From Telopea speciosissima (lineage: Eukaryota > Streptophyta > Magnoliopsida > Proteales > Proteaceae): a stretch of DNA of 64,000 bases. Where the stretch lies: NCBI RefSeq assembly GCF_018873765.1, contig NC_057916.1:26459001-26523000 (forward strand), read 5' to 3'. Within the stretch, counting starts at the first letter, position 1, and each line of letters opens with the position of its first letter. This document shows, in pieces, positions 60,401-64,000 of the stretch. The notes beneath the pieces were generated by a model. It was given only the letters and a program-made list of their open reading frames with translations, made no database searches and was not told the DNA's origin. The position numbers were made by a program, and so were the translations under genes.

Positions 60401-60421
60401 AAAACTGGGTTGCCAAAGTAG
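33493..60421 (+). CDS. MVD: Mevalonate diphosphate decarboxylase (EC 4.1.1.33), complete, ten exons
   Basis: Exons: 33493-33708, 33818-34016, 35053-35116, 35330-35393, 35509-35589, 38022-38108, 38816-38973, 39110-39158, 59962-60086 and 60199-60421 (TAG). All phases agree; 421 aa, matching plant MVD length. It is a GHMP-fold enzyme that uses ATP to decarboxylate mevalonate 5-diphosphate to isopentenyl diphosphate, the final mevalonate-pathway step. Visible motifs: [15 protein letters not shown] (16-30), ATP loop [13 protein letters not shown] (123-135), [11 protein letters not shown] with Arg168, and DAGPN with the catalytic Asp312. SVTLDPKHL (42-50) is the PTS2-like motif reported for plant MVD, implying possible peroxisomal targeting. 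No stop or frameshift is seen. Oddities: intron 8 (39159-59961) is 20.8 kb because of nested transposons; intron 7 has a GC donor; a Mutator-like element ends 215 bp upstream of the ATG. Confidence 0.95.
35590..38021 (+). other. MVD intron 5
   Basis: A 2.4-kb intron with GT-AG ends. It contains simple repeats ((ttttg)n near 35858-35874, an aat/att palindromic microsatellite near 35891-35920) but no recognisable transposon or ORF. Confidence 0.7.
41300..41390 (-). ncRNA. tRNA-like sequence in Harbinger unit 1
   Basis: Minus strand: acceptor GGGTCTT, D-arm TAGCTCAAATTGGTAGAGC and T-arm GGTGGTTCGAATCCACC are all well formed. The anticodon stem CTTGG/CCAAG pairs perfectly but continues as an 11-bp helix (CTTGGAACATG with CATGTTCCAAG) closed by a 13-nt loop instead of a 7-nt anticodon loop. 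The acceptor stem has one mismatch here. A normal U33-anticodon cannot be placed, so decoding function is doubtful. Confidence 0.6.
41760..41972 (-). pseudogene. NPF (NRT1/PTR family) transporter exon fragment
   Basis: Minus strand encodes [18 protein letters not shown], then [20 protein letters not shown] and [20 protein letters not shown]. This is the penultimate transmembrane region of plant NPF1/NPF2-type transporters, where FYYSQFPKSM-like wording is characteristic. Similarity stops after KGEGKESW. The flanking sequence gctgatgggacccaatcaca is duplicated at 41626 and 42011, a sign of rearranged capture. Confidence 0.75.
43030..43815 (-). pseudogene. Pentatricopeptide repeat (PPR) gene fragment
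   Basis: Minus strand encodes [19 protein letters not shown], a PPR-protein N-terminal phrase, then in a shifted frame [19 protein letters not shown] and successive 35-residue repeats ([57 protein letters not shown]). A frameshift separates the two halves, and a 68-bp block containing atgatttcttgataagtgaa is duplicated in tandem (about 43039 and 43107). The fragment is dead and is joined head to tail with the F-box fragment. Confidence 0.82.
43868..44400 (-). pseudogene. F-box/LRR gene fragment (At5g07670-like)
   Basis: Minus strand encodes [53 protein letters not shown] and [19 protein letters not shown], an F-box followed by leucine-rich repeats. It resembles the Arabidopsis At5g07670/At5g51370 type by memory. 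A TAG replaces the Trp expected after KLLD. At the downstream junction the phrase gaggtctgcaagaccatacg is present twice in tandem before PPR sequence starts, marking the fusion point. Confidence 0.8.
46470..46935 (-). pseudogene. GRF-type zinc-finger ORF, left copy in dimer
   Basis: Inverse counterpart of the right-hand GRF ORF: the + strand shows the reverse of the same segments (aaagaatttttcatgtgggt region near 46795-46812; aatggatagatgaagaaatc region near 46563-46582). It holds the same two Cys-rich units with aromatic WxD/WIDE endings and has its own base changes. No complete ORF remains. Confidence 0.6.
47190..48185 (-). pseudogene. PIF/Harbinger transposase, left copy, inactivated
   Basis: Minus strand carries [11 protein letters not shown]-type sequence, then [39 protein letters not shown] and [17 protein letters not shown]. 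This is the DDE_Tnp_4 core of PIF/Harbinger transposases. The third acidic residue lies in [12 protein letters not shown]. In-frame stops occur at the residue after YAGW (GAA to TAA) and at a Gln after PRTA (TAA). The frame is intact at SMKAYDIND, where the right copy is shifted. The N-terminus is missing at the centre of the dimer. Confidence 0.82.
48440..49565 (+). pseudogene. PIF/Harbinger transposase, right copy, inactivated
   Basis: Exons read [16 protein letters not shown], then after an intron (48682-48769) [20 protein letters not shown] and [11 protein letters not shown], then after a second intron (about 49001-49089) [20 protein letters not shown] and [19 protein letters not shown]. 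The DDE signature can be read in AIDDSH, VDSGY and [12 protein letters not shown]. Breaks: TAG in place of Trp after FVYAG, and a 2-base gain after ILRSMK that shifts the frame before [17 protein letters not shown]. The stop here differs from those in the left copy. No active product is expected. Confidence 0.85.
49824..50335 (+). pseudogene. GRF-type zinc-finger ORF of the Harbinger element
   Basis: Starts [20 protein letters not shown], then [13 protein letters not shown] and [13 protein letters not shown]: a Cys-rich unit ending in a WxxD-like motif as in GRF zinc fingers. A second unit follows across an intron (about 50075-50164): [14 protein letters not shown] joined to [13 protein letters not shown] Ser/Thr-rich tail and a Glu/Lys-rich end follow. 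PIF/Harbinger elements usually pair transposase with a Myb-like ORF; a GRF partner is unusual. The frame is broken (TAA after KVRT), so this copy is probably inactive. Confidence 0.6.
51103..52663. mobile_element. Pack-MULE with CASP-like first exon
   Basis: Terminal inverted repeats of about 65 bp: left agaaaaatttcacagacacc and right (inverted) gggaaaatttcacggacacc, both continuing with taaaagtatccaatatctca. The 9-bp target duplication taaaaaaaa is present on both sides (51094-51102, 52664-52672), although the site is low-complexity. No transposase. It carries exon 1 of a CASP-like gene (52440-52196 on -) and unassigned sequence. It interrupts Harbinger unit 3, so it inserted later. Confidence 0.8.
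52196..52440 (-). pseudogene. Captured first exon of a CASP-like membrane protein gene
   Basis: Starts with ATG and reads [20 protein letters not shown], then a transmembrane segment ([20 protein letters not shown]) and [17 protein letters not shown]. The [15 protein letters not shown] phrase after TM1 is typical of CASP-like family 2 proteins. The exon ends at an intact donor (CTTGT/GTAAGT), but the remaining TM segments are absent. The open frame and donor suggest recent capture or selection; without further exons it cannot make a CASP-like protein. Confidence 0.7.
52898..52988 (-). ncRNA. tRNA-like sequence in Harbinger unit 3
   Basis: Minus strand: a 7-bp acceptor stem GGGTCTT/AGGACTC (two G-U pairs, no mismatches), D-arm TAGCTCAAATTGGTAGAGC, T-arm GGTGGTTCGAATCCACC, and an 11-bp extended anticodon helix CTTGGAACATG/CATGTTCTAAG. 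It is the same 91-nt molecule as at 41300-41390, with a better acceptor stem. A- and B-box-like promoter sequences (TAGCTCAAATTGG, GGTTCGAATCC) are intact, so pol III transcription is plausible. The anticodon loop is not canonical. Confidence 0.6.
53801..54127 (-). pseudogene. Captured ribonucleotide reductase large subunit (RNR1) exons
   Basis: Two minus-strand exons. 54127-53978 encodes [20 protein letters not shown] and [20 protein letters not shown] and ends [10 protein letters not shown]. 53887-53801 encodes [19 protein letters not shown] and YFDFDMVAE. Both have AG acceptors and GT donors, are in phase across a 90-bp intron, and contain no stops: 79 residues of the RNR1 catalytic core. 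The rest of the gene (about 800 aa) is absent, so no enzyme can be made. The capture appears genomic (intron retained), not by retroposition. Confidence 0.88.
54200..56740. other. Interior of Harbinger unit 3 without assigned genes
   Basis: Contains (ga)n runs near 54344-54364 and 56480-56504 and words such as tcatagcagcaggtttc repeated (56405-56475). Short open frames at 55782-56093 (-) and 56018-56272 (+) have no recognisable family. A possible exon ending [20 protein letters not shown] with a GT donor lies on - at about 53235-53155. Probably further captured sequence. Confidence 0.4.
56952..58396. mobile_element. Copy 2 of the palindromic TG...CA element
   Basis: Arm (56952-57475, outer 160 bp missing), centre (57476-57710), inverted arm (57711-58396, complete). 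The centre is the inverse of the centre of copy 1 (45109-45344). Arm variants pair diagonally: gactctttacg is shared by this copy's left arm and copy 1's right arm (inverted), while gaccctttacg is shared by this copy's right arm and copy 1's left arm. This identifies copy 2 as an inverted duplicate of copy 1 rather than an independent insertion. Confidence 0.82.
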
Positions 60422-60429
60422 GTTCTGAG

Positions 60430-61950
60430 ATATCTTTTTCTTTGTCATTATTTTTATGAAATTTAAACCCTCCCGCCCAAAAAAAGTGTTTTGCATGTTG
60501 CGACCATGTTTATTCCTTTTAGAATTTTCTGTTTTAGCCATTTAAGACTTTATGCATTGTCTAAGACATGAACTACCAAGGAAGCATGAATTGTTTGCTT
60601 TGAACTTCCATTGTACCCTTTTGAATTTGATTTTTATATATATCCTGCCCCTCCCCCTTTGTTCTATTATTACTGCTCAGTTTGGGTTGGGGGAGCGCAA
60701 ATAGCCTACAATTGTTAAGTTCTGCATTTAATCTGTTGATGATTAGTTAGTCCAGCCTGCAAATTAAATTCTCATTGAATCAACTAATTTCCACGACTCA
60801 ATAGAAATCCATCCACAACTTTAGTTGGAGACCTTCATTGCTGTCAGACATAGGAACTGATCTGATAATTTTACTAAATATTCGATCATATTAGTCATAA
60901 GGAGCGGCTTGGTTCCTGTGTGAGGACTTTAGCCAATAGTTTGCCACATGTGGTGTATCATCAAGTAAGGACCCGCCGATCGTATGTATCAGTTTGGCTT
61001 TGTCCTGAACCAAGGAGGCATTCTGGTGGGTGCGTGTGTAGCCGGTCATACCCGAAAGTGAATAAGGCACTCATTGTCGGTCGCTGGCTTTTATTAGGAC
61101 CAATTGAGAACTTGGAGGGCTACTTGCATTGATCAAGTCAAGTACCCAGTGCGACTCTGCTTCAGTTTAGGAGCACCACCGGGGTACTGTTATCCCTAGA
61201 TCCTATCTCAGAGATTGAATTGGTTCATGATCAGATGATTGTCCACTGTATGATCTGCAGTTTACTTTCTTTGCTTTACTCCACATTTTCTTGATCATCC
61301 AGTATATATAGTAAAAAAATACCTTATCCTGATCACATGATCAGGCGGATTTAACTTAACACACTGTTTGAGTTGTATGAGATTCTAATTCTTGATCTCC
61401 TCAAAACAAGATATGTGAAAAATTCTTTGTGCCCCAAACAGCTGTCTAAATGGTCCAAGATTTTTATTTTCTATATCACTGTAATGTTCCCGATTATGTT
61501 GAATTTTACTCGCCCCTCGGCAGAAAGTCAGAAATAGTGCTTTGAGAAGTACTTGGTTGGAGGATTAGAAGAAGGGTGAAGGTGGGATTTGATCAGACTT
61601 GAGCTTGTGGTTTCTTATATGCAAACCCGTATGCATGGTGAATTTAGATACATCTAGCCCAGAAAATTACTGATTCCCAAAGTAGAGGGATTAAAATTGA
61701 GAAAACCCATTATAAGGGAAAAAGGGGACGTAACCTTCTCATCCTGCAATTTTAGTTTTCAGATGAGATCAAAATTTTGAACATAGACATAACAACTTTG
61801 CTTCATTTTCATGTCATGCGTTGCATTTCTTTCAATGGAATTTTTTTTTTAAATCTGTCCTTCTCAAGCTAGTTGAGTGACTACTACATGTTCGACTAGC
61901 TGCTTCTCCACCAATCTTTATCTTTCCTCCAGACTTTATCTCTCTCCCTT
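60430..61950. other. MVD 3' flank and intergenic sequence
   Basis: The likely MVD 3' UTR lies within the first few hundred bases after the stop at 60421. The GC-richer segment 60900-61230, with aaggacccgccgatcgtatg and ggtactgttatccctag, is unlike its neighbours and could be a repeat fragment; I cannot assign it. No further gene recognised. Confidence 0.45.
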
Positions 61951-61956
61951 TGTATG

Positions 61957-62098
61957 GGATCTTTGGGCGCTGCTGGGCGCATCGTGTGGTGCAGCAGCGC
62001 CCATGTGTGCATGGTGGGGCCCATTGTGCACACATGGGCACTGCTGCGCCACACGATGCGCACAGCAGCGCCCCTAGTACTAGGGGCGATAATTTTCC
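61957..62098. mobile_element. GC-rich foldback MITE, Mutator-type target duplication
   Basis: The arms fold back over about 60 bp: gggcgcatcgtgtggtgcag faces the inverse of ctgcgccacacgatgcgcac, around a gtggggccc centre. The flanking 9-bp duplication ctttgtatg is exact (61948-61956, 62099-62107). Ends are ggatct and, inverted, ggaaaatta. It has the same architecture and centre as the foldback at 33082-33210. Confidence 0.75.
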
Positions 62099-62439
62099 CT
62101 TTGTATGCTGATATTTGTGGAACTTTGTTCCGCCGGTAATAAAATCTGTTTACCAGAAAAAAAAAGTCAGCCACCAGTAAAGCAAGGATGGGGTATGGAC
62201 GTATGGTAAGCAACCCTTAATGCCCATTGGTCGTGCACTAGCTGCCTTCTGTGGGCAACTCTTGATAGGTTGATTGGGAACGGTGGACAGGAACCACTAG
62301 AGATGCTCTTGCTAGCGTGCAACCATATCTTCTTTTGATTGTCTTGTCTTATTTTCAAAAGTTATTCAAGACTAGTAAAAATGAATTTTCTTTACAAGTG
62401 GAAAGTGACTAATCATTATGAGTTGTGAATTCTGATTGA

Positions 62440-63200
62440 TTTATGTGAAATAAGTGTCAATTTTCAGCCCGCACTGGTAAGATCGACCTATCTTGACCAG
62501 TGAAAGTTCGAAACCAGTCTGACACAATAGTTAAACATGTCGGTCACGATGCAAGAGGATGGATGATGGGCGTCTGATCGAGCCCGACACATTTAAGTCC
62601 GATTATGGATTGGTTTATTTTATCCTAATTATCCCATGAAGTCTTTATTTTATTCAAAATATATCATTTTTTAATCTCCTTAATTAATTTATCATCTTGC
62701 ATTACGTAGTAAAAAAAAAGTACCATTTTATGGGCAGAGTAAAAACATAGAATTGATAATTGTATATTATTGCACTATGAAGTTGATGGCAAAAAATAAA
62801 CGAAGCACATAATCAAGGTTATTTATATTGTTCGAAATGTCGTCATTTGTGTGTTCATTGAGATTGAGAGCCACAGAGCTCTAAATAAATTTGAGATTTA
62901 CTTATGAATGTCCGTTAACCCAGTGAAGAACATTCTCTCAGGTAAGTTCTTGTTTAATCACATAGAATTGAATCTCATTAGGAGCTCTATGGACTACACT
63001 TGCATAGTCCGATTATAGCCCATTTAGTATGACCGTTTATAGGTAGGTTTAGCCCATTTAGTACAAGTCCGATTATAGATCAGTACCCGACCGCCCATTT
63101 ATAAATGGGACCATGCCTAGCCTATGAGGACCGATTACTTAAACGGGATAGTCACGATGCGGGAAGTATTAATGCTTTTGTCAAGTAATGGGATTTAGTT
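62440..63200. repeat. Dispersed repeat words in intergenic DNA
   Basis: Words such as cacgatgcaagagga/cacgatgcgggaag, tccgattatag and agcccatttagta recur between 62460 and 63170 in a pattern typical of non-coding dispersed repeats. No ends or target duplications could be defined. Confidence 0.35.
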
Positions 63201-63464
63201 GAGGGATTTTCTTATTTACATTCCTCAATGTGTCAAATAATTTGTAATCTTATGTTTTTACTCTTTTGATATGAAACACATTTTTTTTCCCAGTAGGAGT
63301 AATAGACTAATAGTATCATGTCAAACATGTTTCACTACTTCATTCGCACAATATTATATACTCAGACAATCCTATTCTGTGTTGTACCTGATCATTTGAA
63401 CCGGGACTAGACAAGTCGGCCTGGGTTTTTTGTGTTATTCTACATGGAAAAATCATTTTGGCAG

Positions 63465-63637
63465 ATATAGGGAAAATGGAAGCACATCACCTGCTAGAAC
63501 CAGACATTTTGGCAATGAAGAAAGGAGTTGAGAGAGCTCAAGCTGTGGACCTCAAGCTGCAGGAAATCTGGACTTCGAGTGAAATGTTTTACTTTTTGTT
63601 CCTCAACCAAAAGACCGACCATGGCCGTGGATCTTAG
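63465..63637 (+). CDS. Possible last exon or short ORF of unknown gene
   Basis: After a good acceptor (cattttggcag at 63454-63464) an open frame contains MEAHHLLEPDILAMKKGVER, continues AQAVDLKLQEIWTS, and stops at TAG 63635-63637; 53 codons from the internal ATG at 63476. Composition (charged, heptad-like Leu/Ile spacing) looks coding rather than random. I recognise no family. It could be a terminal exon of an unseen gene, a captured fragment or chance. Confidence 0.3.
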
Positions 63638-64000
63638 TCCCCCTTCTTTTTGATATTTTGAATGATGCTCGGAATTGTAGTTTTGTTCATGTCTTGGGAT
63701 AACTATATTTTTTTTGGGTTATCTATGATGATTAGGACTAACTCCCTGAACTTTAACCAATTTGTAATTTCCCCACTTTGCTAATATAAAGTTTGTTCTT
63801 GTTTCATCCAAAAATAAATAAATAAATAAAAATAGTTTCATGTCACATTATACTTGAAAAAATGTGCATTAGATCATTTTCAACTTATTTTTAAAAACCC
63901 TTTTGTAGATCTATCTTAAAAACTTTTTCAGAATAAGACAAAAGGGAGTTAAAAGGTTTCAAATTCTAAATACACCTATAGTGTGGCGTCATTCAAACAC

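Noticed and set aside
61140-61200. Possible large-subunit rRNA fragment because of tactgttatccctag
   Set aside because: Only a short word resembles rRNA; the flanking sequence does not continue as rRNA on either strand.

Overview
This is nuclear DNA from a flowering plant. The genes are split by GT-AG introns (one GC-AG), the intergenic DNA is AT-rich, and there are many plant-type transposons. Nothing in the sequence identifies the species; long introns and dense nested repeats suggest a medium or large, probably woody, eudicot or magnoliid genome. Exons were assembled by hand from splice sites, reading phase and remembered family motifs. No alignment was run.

Five host genes are recognisable. 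(1) A 5'-partial gene on + (to 6889) encodes a plastid-type protein with two ACT domains (ACR11/ACR12 type). (2) 12375-9551 on - encodes a group A bZIP factor of the ABI5/DPBF type. (3) 23371-24048 on + is a single-exon germin-like protein. (4) 25873-24287 on - is a five-exon TBL/DUF231 O-acetyltransferase-like protein. (5) 33493-60421 on + is a complete ten-exon mevalonate diphosphate decarboxylase (MVD), the last step of cytosolic/peroxisomal IPP synthesis. Between these lie dispersed repeats, several MITEs, LTR fragments, a SINE-like sequence and a roughly 300-bp tandem array (13936-15345).

The most striking region is MVD intron 8 (39159-59961, 20.8 kb). It is a readable stack of nested insertions, most with target-site duplications (TSDs). 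A 5'-truncated L1 LINE (TSD at 40100 and 59622) entered the ancestral intron. A palindromic element with TG...CA ends and a 5-bp TSD (gttct) then entered the LINE. That element now exists as two mirror-image copies, consistent with an inverted duplication, with three PIF/Harbinger-type units in or between the copies. Unit 1 (40732-44700) and unit 3 (50886-56951) carry no transposase. Instead they hold fragments of unrelated host genes: NPF transporter, PPR and F-box in unit 1; two intact exons of ribonucleotide reductase large subunit in unit 3. Both carry the same tRNA-like sequence. Unit 2 (45875-50882) is a head-to-head dimer with two differently broken transposase copies and a GRF-type zinc-finger ORF. 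A Mutator-like element carrying a CASP-like first exon (51103-52663) sits inside unit 3.

A second Mutator-like element (28611-33277), holding a U-box/ARM (PUB) gene fragment, ends 215 bp before the MVD start codon, so MVD is altered by transposons both upstream and internally.

The best candidate for something undescribed is therefore a Pack-type PIF/Harbinger family that captures gene fragments and a tRNA-like module, next to a broken relative that could once have supplied transposase. This is inference from sequence reading and needs genome-wide copy comparison.
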